DNA of 64,000 nucleotides from Mastigias papua (lineage: Eukaryota; Cnidaria; Scyphozoa; Rhizostomeae; Mastigiidae): the NCBI GenBank assembly GCA_964019165.1, contig OZ025268.1:18884784-18948783 (forward strand), given 5' to 3'. Positions within the stretch are counted from its first letter, which is position 1. Each line of letters starts with the position of its first letter. A program made the position numbers and the translations under genes. A model generated the notes under the pieces. The model worked only from the letters and a program-made list of their open reading frames with translations. It ran no database searches and was not told the DNA's origin. Positions 14,369-61,774 of this stretch are shown here, one piece after another.

Positions 14369-14814
14369 TTCTAGTATGAAGTATTAGACCCTTCAATAGA
14401 GGGCCAGAGAATGCGCTACTGGTAATTCGAGAGGGATGTGAATTGATCTTATTGTTAGTAGTACATGAGTTGTAATTCATCTTAATTTTTCTTCTTACTT
14501 CTTCTTAAGTTTTATTATCGGCAGTCTGCTGTATGTGATTATTGATCGCAGCGGCGATAGTGTTGATTGACGATTAATGATGTGATGTGACAAAGTTGAT
14601 TTATGATAGTGATTTTGTCCATATTGACTTTGATGTTTGTGGTAGTGTTGATAGCGGTGATATTAATGGTGATGGTGATAGTGGTGTTAGTGCTGGGATT
14701 GTTGATGATGATACTAGGATGTATGCTTGAACTAACGTAATGACCATTGATAGTCATGATTGATGATAATGATTTCATATCATTATGATGATGGTAGTGG
14801 TCCAATTGACGAAA

Positions 14815-15128
14815 ACCTGGAAAAGTCAGGGGGAAATGTTGGAAAAGCATATAAGTCAGGGAAAGGTCAGGGATGTATATTTGAGTTAGAGTTTGTCATT
14901 ATCACATTCTTGTCGTGTCTTTTATTGCTCGCCATTGCCCCCTGAAATCGTAGGATAGTCAACGTCCTTGCTGTAATATGAGTGTGGCCACAAAAGTCTT
15001 GGCTCTTAATGTTTGTACCCCGCTAAAGTTCTCCCTGTCTTTGGTGGCTGACACGTCCCCTTTGGTTATAGAAAAGTCAGGGAAAAGTCAGGGAAAAGTC
15101 AGGGAAAAGTCAGGAAAAAGTCAGGGAA
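14815..15128 (+). repeat. 'aaaagtcaggg' tandem/dispersed repeat
   Basis: A unit close to gggaaaagtca recurs about five times at 15072-15128 and again, scattered, at 14818-14875. The same phrase recurs 38 kb away at 53575-53650. The open frames across it encode a KSGKSQG-like repeat that I regard as fortuitous. Confidence 0.7.
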
Positions 15129-15864
15129 GTTTGCTTTTCATTTTCTTTGGCAGCGATGATTGCACACTAACAGACAGCGAGAACACTTCTTTGACAGATA
15201 CAAAATCCTTTTCTTATACCATTTATTTGTTATTACCCAAACATTATTGATGCTAAGGCAACCAATCCTGTACTTTTGTTTTACAAAGACCAATTGGTTG
15301 ACAGGTGGTTTACTTAATGATGGGCTGTCATACCCCAACGATTGTGTTTTGAAGTAGTTTAATGCTGAGTATTAGTCTGTTTATCTGTTGAATTGAGTGT
15401 CTGACATGGAACTGTTAGCGGTAAGAGAAAGCCCTTTAATGTTAGAGAACAAAGTTTAATGTCAGATATGTAGTTGGTTTGTTCTTTTCTGGCCACCTTC
15501 GATGTGGTAGATCTAGCTTCGCCTCGAGAAACGTTATGGGTCTTATGTCATATGTGCTGTTTTCATTTTCTTGCCTTTCTCTGTCATCCTAGGCGCCTGG
15601 GCTTTGAAATATTATTTGAAGTATTAAAATATAGGTGAAGCAAACATCAAGTATTTTTGATATGACTTTCGGAAACATATCAGTGTTGCAGAAGGCCACT
15701 CCTCTCTATTTTGTCATGTTGCCCAAAGAAACGGGGTTCTTTTGTGTTTCCTGTGGGTTGTCACAAATATTTGAATATCTCAGATCAAGATATTACGATA
15801 TATACACTCGTAGGTACGTATGTATGAACATACATCGAAACATACATATATACATACTAATCTA

Positions 15865-15865
<1 letters not shown>

Positions 15866-15962
<97 letters not shown>

Positions 15963-15980
15963 TTTATATATATATAGATG
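15866..15980. repeat. (TA)n microsatellite
   Basis: About 95 bp of pure TA plus flanking imperfect TA/TTTA. It creates a spurious 163-residue open frame at 15635-16126. Confidence 0.95.
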
Positions 15981-16377
15981 TATATGTATTTATATATATA
16001 TTACTTATATTGGCTCATATTCCCAATCAAATGTGCTTATCATCACGAGCTTCTAATATTGATATACGAATAAAACAAGAGAGATATAATCCACCAAGAT
16101 CATCTACCCTCTTTGCACTACATTAAATTGAGTCTTTTCATGGTGTTATTTGCTAATTGATTTTTCCCTATTTACTACCTTTTTCATACTTTTCAATAAA
16201 TTGTTACCCATTTGGATCCTCCACGTTTATGTATGATTCCTCTTTTGCCCTCTGTACTGTCATACTGACGAAGTTCGATGTGTGAAATGCAAGATGTCTG
16301 TCGTTCTGTCTTGCTCTAATTTTCTTTTCATTGTGTTCCATACCCCTAAACCTGAGAGTCTCTTTTTGACTCGCGAG

Positions 16378-16745
16378 TTTTTATAAGAACCTTGCACAAG
16401 GTCTTGTTCTAAAAATTCCTTATTTTTGACCTCTTTTGATCACGTTTTAGTTCTAAAAGTCCTTTAATAGCTTCTTATTTTTAACTGCACATTTAGTGCT
16501 ATAGACATTTTGAATGTTCAGTATTAAGACAGAGCACTATGGACAAAACAAGTTTCCGTGGATTCCCACCTTATGAACCTGTCACTAGGGGGATACATAC
16601 CTTTATGCTAATTTGGCTTTTTGTTTCTCAATTGTTTTCAATGAGAAGAATGGTCGAAGTTGAAAATTGTTTGAAGATTTTGTCACCAGTAGTAGAAGCA
16701 CGTAGATTCCCTGCCTTTCTACATGTAGGTTCCCTATAAACTAAA
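16378..16745 (+). repeat. Dispersed repeat family R1, copy 3
   Basis: This is the longest of three diverged copies (others at 4440-4670 and 12640-12970). Shared blocks include 'cttatttttgacctcttttg' and 'gcacatttagtgctatagac'. It ends about 400 bp upstream of the FBXL7-like exon. Confidence 0.6.
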
Positions 16746-17133
16746 CCATTTGTTTATTAGAAAAAACGTCTATTATCCTTTTAAAATTTATATTTTCACA
16801 TTAAATGTCTTGTATTTTATTGTGTCCTTAACTAGTATTCCTAGATGAGCTCAGATGTTGAAGAAAAGATTAATCCAATAATGAAATCATAAAAGTAAAA
16901 ATTCCAGACTTTTCGACTGCAACTTATTGTTCTGTCTCTTCAATTCTTACGTAATACGTCAGCGGTTTTCGTCGCAAAGCCTTACTGCATAGCCATTAGT
17001 GCGAGGTCAGGTGTGACGGCCAAGCGACGTGGTTTCTTTCACATATCAAATATACTTTTACATGATAATCAATTGATACGTTGTTTTCTTAACCGCGTAA
17101 TTCCATCGAAAATACTCTGATCTCTATTTCTTG

Positions 17134-17143
17134 TTCCCTGCAG
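17134..17143 (+). other. FBXL7: Splice acceptor upstream of the FBXL7-like start codon
   Basis: A pyrimidine tract followed by CAG ends five bases before the ATG. The frame upstream of the acceptor reaches a stop at 17116. The exon therefore most likely starts at 17144, with the ATG as its first coding codon. An upstream coding exon cannot be excluded. Confidence 0.6.
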
Positions 17144-17148
17144 ACAGT

Positions 17149-19134
17149 ATGAACTTAGAATCGCAAGACGAGGAGATCGATGGTAATTGCAATCGAGATG
17201 TGAAGCAGGTAGACAGACCCAAGATCAAGCAGACTTTTTTCCCAGTGCATAATAACAATTTCGTTCAGCAGTGTCCTAACGGCAGTTTACGCCCGGTTCC
17301 AGCTATCCACATGGAGTCAAGCCCTGAACATAATAGAAGGAAGGATGCTAACCGCCACGTTCATTTCCCCAACTCCACTGAACAGTTACCGAAGCATGAA
17401 TCGAGGAAAGCACGACATATTTTGAATCATAAGACGCACGGAAAGCTTATTACTAAAGGTCGTTTTGCAGGACTTATTGCGACACCGATTGTGGAGGACG
17501 ACGACCAGTCGAAGGAGCATGCCGGAACGGCTACAGATTCGCATTCAGATTCCGCGCGCAGCCATTCGAGTTGTTCGAACGATACATGGGATGGCAAGGA
17601 CTCTTTTCTGATACACTCGCGGACGAATTCTGTTGATACTTTCAGTGATGGTGGAAGCTGGTCTGGACGCAGTTACGGAAACAGCTCAAGTCACGCCAGC
17701 TACTCCAACAGTCATATGCCAAAGTCGAGGGCGAGAACTGATCATAGTGCCGTGATACGAAAGACGCTCGCGAAGGATTTCAAAGACGTCCTCGTCAAAT
17801 CGAGAGCAGAGGAAGTTAAATACAAGCAGAAAGTTTATCAATATATTTCTGCTGAGGGTAAAGTTAGAGACTATTTGCTTTCTACAGAAAAGCATTTACC
17901 GTATAGCCCATCGTCTGACAACGAGTCATCAGTTTGTTGCGGTTCCAATGGATCAAACAGCACCTCAAGTGACGTTGCTGCTCCCCCAGTGAGGTACAGA
18001 AAAACGATAAAAGATCTAAGCACTGGCTTATTGATTCGAATATTTTCAAATCTGTCAACAAGAGACCTCGTCAGTGCTTCCCAAGTATGTAAAAAATGGT
18101 ACAAAGTATCTTGGACTCCAGATCTGTGGTCTGTTATAAACCTAAGTGGATATGGTGGAGACGTAAATTCTGTTGTGGAAAGTATTCTTTATCGTTTAAC
18201 AGAGATCTCTCCGTATGCTTGCTTGGTAATTAATACATGGAAATTTAACTGTTGTAAAAATCTCACAGATGAAAGTTTACGATTAATCGGACGGAGATGT
18301 CCGGAACTTAAGTATTTGGAACTTGCAAAATGCTCCTTAGTGTCAGGGGCAGGTGTTAGTGAAATTTTTGCAAACTGTCCGAACCTATCACTTATAAATG
18401 TCGCAAGTTGTCCTGAAGTATCGACAATTGATTTTACTTTACCTAACGGAGTCTCGTACGGCGAAAACGCCTCATTCCTGCAACTCCACTACATAGATCT
18501 TAGTGAATGTCTTGTGGACGATTCAGGTCTCGACATGATCGCAAGAAGCTGTGGCTTTTTGGAGTACCTCTACCTTCGGAGGTGCGAGGCGATTACAGAC
18601 AAAGCCCTGATTTCAATTGCAAACTACTGCACAAGTATCAAAGAACTCAGCGTAAGTGACTGCATTAATATCGGTGATAGCGGGTGCAAATTTCTAGTAA
18701 AGAAGTGCCACGATTTGAGGTATATCAGTCTCGCAAAGTGTGCAATAACTGACGATACCGTGAAATGTGTAGCAAAGTATTGCAAGAAAATCAGATACTT
18801 GAATATGCACATGTGCCATAGCGTTAGCGACGAAGGTGTTGCTAGGGTGGCGCAGAATTGCGATAAGATCAGAGCTCTAGACATCGGTAAATGCGAGAAG
18901 GTAACGGATACAAGCCTGAACTTTATTTCGGTAAATTGCCCGCATCTTCGACGGTTAAATATAAAAGGGTGCGAGAGAATAACAGATTCCGGTTTGCGAA
19001 AATTGGCGACCCACTGCAGGAGCCTGAAACATTTGAATGTGCAGGAATGCGACTTTTCCTTTGAAACTTATTTATATCTCCGGCAGAGGTGTGTAAATTG
19101 CGTCATAGAACACACAAAACCAGAGTTTTGCTAA
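17149..19134 (+). CDS. FBXL7: F-box and leucine-rich-repeat protein, FBXL7-like
   Basis: The predicted protein has 661 residues from the ATG at 17149. Known role of the family: substrate-recognition subunit of an SCF (SKP1-CUL1-F-box) ubiquitin ligase; vertebrate FBXL7 targets mitotic and survival regulators. Seen here: a Ser/Asn/His-rich N-terminal half of about 280 residues with no domain, then an F-box at about 285-328 ('IRIFSNLSTRDLVSASQVC' ... 'KKWYKVSW'). About ten cysteine-containing LRRs of the AMN1 type follow to the end (repeats such as 'SIKELSVSDC' and 'IRALDIGKCEKVTDTSL'). The C-terminus CVIEHTKPEFC nearly equals that of vertebrate FBXL7 (CVIEHTNPAFF). Human FBXL7 is about 490 residues, so the N-terminal extension is the main difference. 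An AG acceptor (ttccctgcag, ending 17143) lies just before the ATG, so an upstream, probably non-coding, exon is likely. No AATAAA was found nearby. Confidence 0.9.
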   Translation: MNLESQDEEIDGNCNRDVKQVDRPKIKQTFFPVHNNNFVQQCPNGSLRPVPAIHMESSPEHNRRKDANRHVHFPNSTEQLPKHESRKARHILNHKTHGKLITKGRFAGLIATPIVEDDDQSKEHAGTATDSHSDSARSHSSCSNDTWDGKDSFLIHSRTNSVDTFSDGGSWSGRSYGNSSSHASYSNSHMPKSRARTDHSAVIRKTLAKDFKDVLVKSRAEEVKYKQKVYQYISAEGKVRDYLLSTEKHLPYSPSSDNESSVCCGSNGSNSTSSDVAAPPVRYRKTIKDLSTGLLIRIFSNLSTRDLVSASQVCKKWYKVSWTPDLWSVINLSGYGGDVNSVVESILYRLTEISPYACLVINTWKFNCCKNLTDESLRLIGRRCPELKYLELAKCSLVSGAGVSEIFANCPNLSLINVASCPEVSTIDFTLPNGVSYGENASFLQLHYIDLSECLVDDSGLDMIARSCGFLEYLYLRRCEAITDKALISIANYCTSIKELSVSDCINIGDSGCKFLVKKCHDLRYISLAKCAITDDTVKCVAKYCKKIRYLNMHMCHSVSDEGVARVAQNCDKIRALDIGKCEKVTDTSLNFISVNCPHLRRLNIKGCERITDSGLRKLATHCRSLKHLNVQECDFSFETYLYLRQRCVNCVIEHTKPEFC

Positions 19135-21600
19135 ATTAAATTGTACCATAATGTAGAGTTTTAAACGTTTATGTCATGGCACTCATTGGCAGTGGATTGT
19201 CAGATTAAGGCATAAACCCTCCATTACCAAATTTATATTGGCTTACTGTTATTCATTTTTCGTTTGCTCTCCAAATCATAAATGTATTATTTACTTGGAC
19301 TAGATGCAGGAGGCTGCATAAATCAGGAAAGCCTATCATTGGCATTATAACAGTATGTACTAGGAATAAGAAAATCTAATGCAAAGTCTCCCTGGTTAGT
19401 AAATTTTTCTAGAGCACTTATGCTCGCACCGAATTCTTTGCTTTGTAATGCATTGAAATGCTTCACCACACTGCTACCAAGGTGCAACAGCGACATGCCA
19501 GCCCCGTCTTTGCTACACTGTTTCATGTAGTTATTAAGATCGCGGTTACACACTGATCTCGTTAGTTATCGTCAGCCTTCTGTTTTAGTTTGGATTCTAT
19601 TCCTCTATCTGGTTACAAGAAGGTAGACTTGTCCGTTCACACCGAGGAACATTGCATATTGATTATTCCAAAGAAATCAACTGCGAGTCTGGAATAATAT
19701 GCTATTCGGCTCCGGATATATGTCCTGTGCAAGTGCCCATTTTACTTTCCCATTTTCCCTTCGCTGCCAGGAATTCGATATCATTTCTTCACTAGTTAAA
19801 ACAGATGCAAACCTTTATAGCTACGTATTGAACATAATAGAGGTAGCAGCTAGTTTAAGTCTGGTTACCATATTATTATTATGCCTGTTAATCTTCTCTA
19901 TACCAACGGACTGTTTGATTCTCGTTTCCAGAACATAATTTCCTGCTTATGTTAAGCTCAGATATCGTATAACGCTTATAACGACGACGACACACCAGTA
20001 CCAACCTGTTTTTAACCACGCTAGGATATGTAATATTTGGTATCAATCATTGCCAGTCTTGTATCATTGTAGTTTTTAGAATTCACCTTTTTTACATATG
20101 CTGTATCTTGTTAAATTATTTTACATGTAGTTAATTAATGTAACTATCACATTATTTCACTTTCTGTGCCCGCTTTTGGGGAATTGCGAAGTTCTTGGTT
20201 TGAGCCTATTGCCCAGGCCCGTAGACAGTGAGGGGGGGCAGGGAATGCTCTGCCCCCAATAATTCACTGAGATTGTATATGTATGCTGTCACTTTTACTC
20301 ATTATATTATTAACTTTTACATCTATACCCCCCCCCCAATCCAGTTCAGCTGCCTACATTACTACCAACACCTAATATTTTTTCTTTATACTGAAAATCG
20401 TAGGACATTTATTGAGACGGCGTCACTTTGTGGAGTGACTGCCCAGAGTTGTTGGAGATATCAGTGTGCATATGGAGCTGCGCAAGAAAGGAGAAGCTAA
20501 TAATGCCACTCTGTTATAGGAAAAAGTAGATACTGCAAGTAGAGAAATAATGGGTAGTAATTGGAGCCCTATCTGTTTTAAATCTGTTAGCTTATCATGA
20601 GATGCCTTGAAGATTTTTGTATTTCAGTTCGCATTTTATGACTTTTATGGCCATGTCCAGTGGCTTGTCGAAGAACTTGAGTCGGGGAGGAGGTATAGCA
20701 ATGGAAATTTACCTGCAGGTTAGAAGCAAGGCACCATGGTTAGCGAAAACCCATGATCGTTAAGCCAAGTTTTAACGACAAGCCAAAAAATTACCGTAGC
20801 ACATAATAGGCAGTGTGAACCAATACTCACCTGTAATTCGGCACACCTCTGGCTACGCCTTTCTGTCCTTGCCCCATGTAATTGGGCACAGAGCAGCATC
20901 TTTTTAGCACATATGTGAAAATATATTCTATATAATTTTAGCAGTAGTTAGTTAAACAAAGTAGAACTGAAAGTTAGAAAATAATATGACAATTCTCGTG
21001 AAGAATTTTTTGAGAATTTCGTTTGACATTCATACTTTCCAGTGCTCTTGTAAGAGGGGGGATTGGCCCGGGCCCCGAACCTGAGAGGTGTCCCTGAAAG
21101 TTATGAAGTTTGTCTTTGGTGATTGCAACAACTTTCAAATATCATCATGATCTCATGGTAGAAGCCCAGTCTTTTCATTTGCTCCGGGCCTCTCTGCGGC
21201 TCTCCACGGCCCTACACGTCATCACCAATTTATGCCTTATTACTCGTCCGCTCTTGTTTCATAACAGTTAGATTATATCTCAAATACATTGGCAGTTTTA
21301 TTCTTTATTGCTTAGGCAAACTGTTTCAATATCTTTTGTAATACCCTTGATGGTGTTAGGTAGTGCTGTGTGGCGTGAGATAACTGTCAGTTCGCTGAAA
21401 CAGGTTTGGCTTTTTGTATGTTGAATAGCGAGTTTATGTATTTCTTGTTTATCATACGTACACTGTACAAGATCTGATCGAATTTATCCTACACCATCTC
21501 CTTCTCAAAAAGATTGGTCAGTACTGTCCCCATCGCTGGTCGGGTCATCCCTCGCTGTTAAGTAGACATTATATAAACATAAATATATGTAAATATAAAT
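19135..21600. other. 3' flank of the FBXL7-like gene and intergenic DNA
   Basis: It begins with the presumptive 3' UTR of FBXL7 and continues as AT-rich DNA. A C-rich/G-rich pair of tracts near 20230-20340 and a 'ctctggctacgcc' phrase near 20850 resemble ends of DNA transposons. I could not define complete elements. No gene was recognised. Confidence 0.4.
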
Positions 21601-21607
21601 TACATAT

Positions 21608-21761
21608 AGAAAGAGTAAACCAAAAACACACTTGTCTTTCGAGTATACGTTTCCATTAAAATCTTCAGCAGTGCTAGGCTTACAATGACATAAATGTAAT
21701 GATGAAGATTTTAATCGAAACGTGTACTCGAAAGACAAGTGTGTGCTTGGTTTATTCTTTC
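21608..21761. mobile_element. Foldback element, family of 6821-7272, short version
   Basis: The arms 21608-21668 and 21702-21761 are reverse complements with a few mismatches around a loop of about 33 bp. The phrase 'gatgaagattttaatcgaaa' matches the arm motif of the larger element at 6821-7272. Confidence 0.75.
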
Positions 21762-22089
21762 TAAATATATTTATATATCATATCAAGTATCATCATAAAT
21801 GCAAGTATGCCGATATATAGCTCTCTCTTTTCTTGTCCGCTTGGTTAGCTTTGGTATATTAAGGTATTCCGATATTGTCTTACTCCATAATAAGTGGCTT
21901 CTCCATTCAGTTATCTTCACACATTCTGTCTCATATGGGAGTACATGCATACGCCTCTTTATGCTCTTGTTTGTAAGTTTATTTATTGTCTTCTTTTTCT
22001 ATAGATCAGCTTTATCCTCTAACCCCTTCTTTTAATTATCGAATTTTTGTACTTTTATAGGCTTCTACTTACGTAATACCCATTGTGTA

Positions 22090-22205
22090 CCCATTGTTAT
22101 TTAGGTTATTTAAGCAGGCACAGACTCATAATTGACTTAGCACTGATGAAGATTGATATCGAAACGTTTGACACTGAAAAGTGGAATATATTTTAGTGAT
22201 TTCTC
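22090..22205 (+). repeat. Single diverged arm of the same foldback family
   Basis: The segment aligns with the right arm 7156-7272: 'cccattgttatttaggttat' against 'cccattgttatgtaggtaat', and 'agcactgatgaagattgata' against 'agtactgatgaagattctga'. No partner arm was seen nearby. Confidence 0.65.
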
Positions 22206-22251
22206 CATTTATTATTATATGTTCAATGCGTTTGTGACTCTTTAAATTGTA

Positions 22252-22324
<73 letters not shown>
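22252..22324. repeat. Compound (TA)n(CA)n microsatellite
   Basis: About 38 bp of TA followed by about 30 bp of CA. Confidence 0.95.
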
Positions 22325-22326
<2 letters not shown>

Positions 22327-22619
22327 AAACAGCTTCAATCACAAAGAAATTTTTAAAGAACTAAATAGATCCTCAAGAAGAAACTCCAACTTTTAAAACG
22401 TTTCGGCACAAGCCTGATATGCACACAGAAAGTGAAAAGCCTATGACTTTCTAAGCCATCTGTTGGAAATTTGAAAGATTGCAATCTTAACATGTACTGG
22501 GCACTTCTGTAAAAGGTAGTCACATAAACAGCTGAAATATTGGCTAGCCTTCTGGTAACTTATTTTTTTGATTATTGGTTATAAACAAGTCGATAGAATT
22601 TCTTCTCCATCCATTGACA

Positions 22620-22683
<64 letters not shown>
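22620..22683. repeat. (TA)n microsatellite
   Basis: About 60 bp of TA. Confidence 0.95.
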
Positions 22684-22686
<3 letters not shown>

Positions 22687-23643
22687 CAGGCCACTCACAA
22701 TCACACGAGCTGTAGACTGGGTGTATACCAGTGCCCCAAGTAAGTGTTGACCCCATTCAATTTTATTGAAAGTAGATTTAGATCTACTAAGATTTATTTA
22801 ATTTGTAGATAGCACTGAGCTATATTTTTTTACACTTGGGATAAATTTCAAGACCACACCCACTTTTTATAAATGTATGAATCTCTAAACATTTCTTACA
22901 TCAGGCTCTGATGTAGCCATGCAATTCATTTGATAGGAATTGTTGGAGAGATGGCTTGGGACGTAGAAGTGCAGAAATGCAACGAAAGTTGAAGTGCCCA
23001 TTGGCAAAGTATTGAGATGATCTTGATATCGTATTACACAGATGTAAACCCGGTAGTCAAATTATGTGGTATACAGTTCAAATGTCAGTGAGTGGGCATA
23101 TAGGTATACAGTAAATATTTGGAGCCATGTTTGCTTTACGTTACTGCTCTGCCTTTGTGTGCTTGTTAATTCAAACGAAAAACTTGATTTTTTCTAAGTA
23201 ATCGATATTGCGTACTTTTTTTTAAGTGATTTTCATTGGATGGGACTCTTAACCAAACATGGGCCATGTGTGGCTCATAGTCTAAGCATTGCTTTTACAT
23301 ATACTCCAAAGGTATTCGCGCAAAATAAAAAATCTGCGTATCACATGCAAGCGTTGGAACAAGATTTGATCCCTATCTTTCGCTTCACATTGAGTCTAGT
23401 ATGCCAATGGAGTCTGGCTGTCATTCATGATTGGGAGACATTCAGAGATTGTTTCAGACAGGACTTGGCTCCATCTGTTGTCGCATACTGGCTTTATCGC
23501 TTCTTTCACTTATTTCTGCAACCATTGAGTTAGGACCCTCCTATATCTATGATCTAAGAATAAAGTATTTATTCCAGGTACTATTTTCTTTTCATTTATC
23601 GCTTTTACCAGCAGAACCCTAGCAGCTACTAAGTATGTATAAC

Positions 23644-23701
<58 letters not shown>

Positions 23702-23720
23702 CATGTATATATATATATAA
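23644..23720. repeat. Compound (TA)n(TG)n(TATG)n microsatellite
   Basis: TA, TG and tatg blocks in series. It adjoins the 3' end of a minus-strand LINE fragment, whose tail it may be. Confidence 0.9.
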
Positions 23721-23965
23721 AGCAAAGAAAAAATAAAAATAGTTGATAAATATTGCTTGTCTTCCTAGGGATTTTGCTTCGGGAAGGATGGTAACTTTGC
23801 AGGAAATCCTTTAATTTCTTTTTGAACGTGGTTATTATGGAGCTCATTCTAATTTGTAGTGGGATTTCATTGCACGTTTTTGCACTACAATAGAGAAAGG
23901 TCATTTTGGAGAATTCTAGGTTTTGTCTTGGGGTGTTCAGGTTTAAGCGATTTCTAGATGAATAC
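23721..23965 (-). pseudogene. LINE ORF2 C-terminal fragment
   Basis: The minus-strand translation ends with 'CSAKTCNEIPLQIRMSSIIT' and 'TFKKKLKDFL'. This is the characteristic C-terminal module of non-LTR retrotransposon ORF2 proteins (consensus roughly SAKxWNxIPxxIR ... FKxxLKxxL). Only the last about 80 residues remain, so the insertion was 5'-truncated or eroded. The clade is not determined. Confidence 0.6.
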
Positions 23966-24329
23966 TTATATATTTAGGGTCTAGTAACAAGTCTCCATTT
24001 TAAATTGCCGGGGTAGCAAGCGTCTACATATGGGCAAAGCTCCGTATCATCTAGAGGTAATGTTCTTTGGAAAACTCTGTCAGGAAGCCATAAAAGTAGC
24101 ACAACATACAAAGGGGAGGAAATTGACATTGTAATAGCTGTGGATAAAGTTGTAATTAGGTAGTTTGTTTTTATTAGTTTGTTTTCAACCTTTCCATTCA
24201 CTAACTTTAAATAAACTAGTTATTATTATTACTACAACAAGGTATGTGCCACACCCAAAATCATTTGCTGCGAAATGAACTGCCTCTGCGCAACACGTAA
24301 CACAACATAGTTGTTGTTGTCGTAGTCTT

Positions 24330-24420
24330 GTGTTGGCGCGTAAATTCGCGATGAGAGAGAGAGCGCGCCTTGAAGTTTGATGTTTGTATTAAGTTATCGA
24401 TTTGAGTTTTGCCAAACAAG

Positions 24421-24428
<8 letters not shown>
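24330..24428 (+). promoter_or_regulatory. BRCA1: Probable BRCA1 promoter/initiation region
   Basis: This is a local CpG-richer patch in AT-rich surroundings. It contains ttggcgcg (24333-24340, E2F-like), gagcgcgcc (24361-24369) and caagatggccgc over the start codon, which resembles a YY1 site that also supplies translation context. An in-frame TGA at 24403-24405 fixes the ATG at 24421 as the first possible start. Site assignments are by eye, and no TATA box is evident. Confidence 0.45.
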
Positions 24429-61531
<37,103 letters not shown>

Positions 61532-61768
61532 GCACGCTTGTTGACCGTTGTCTCAGTGTGTTCAAATAATCTACAAAGTACTGCATTTCGCTATATTATG
61601 GTCACATTGTCTCGATAGCTAAGAGGTCGGCTCGATACTGACCCGTTCACCTGTGGTTTTGGTTGCATAATTGTTAGAAGATGGACTGCAAAGTACGGGT
61701 TTAATTGCCACCATTGTAAGTATCAATTATAACTAGTTAAGGCTGTTTGGATCAGAAATCCTGTGCTA

Positions 61769-61774
61769 ATTAAA
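61769..61774 (+). terminator. BRCA1: Possible polyadenylation signal ATTAAA
   Basis: A variant hexamer about 240 bp after the proposed BRCA1 stop. No AATAAA was found closer. Such hexamers are common by chance in AT-rich DNA. Confidence 0.25.

Noticed and set aside
14978..15250. Lys-Ser-Gly-Gln repeat protein
   Set aside because: By-product of the aaaagtcaggg tandem repeat.
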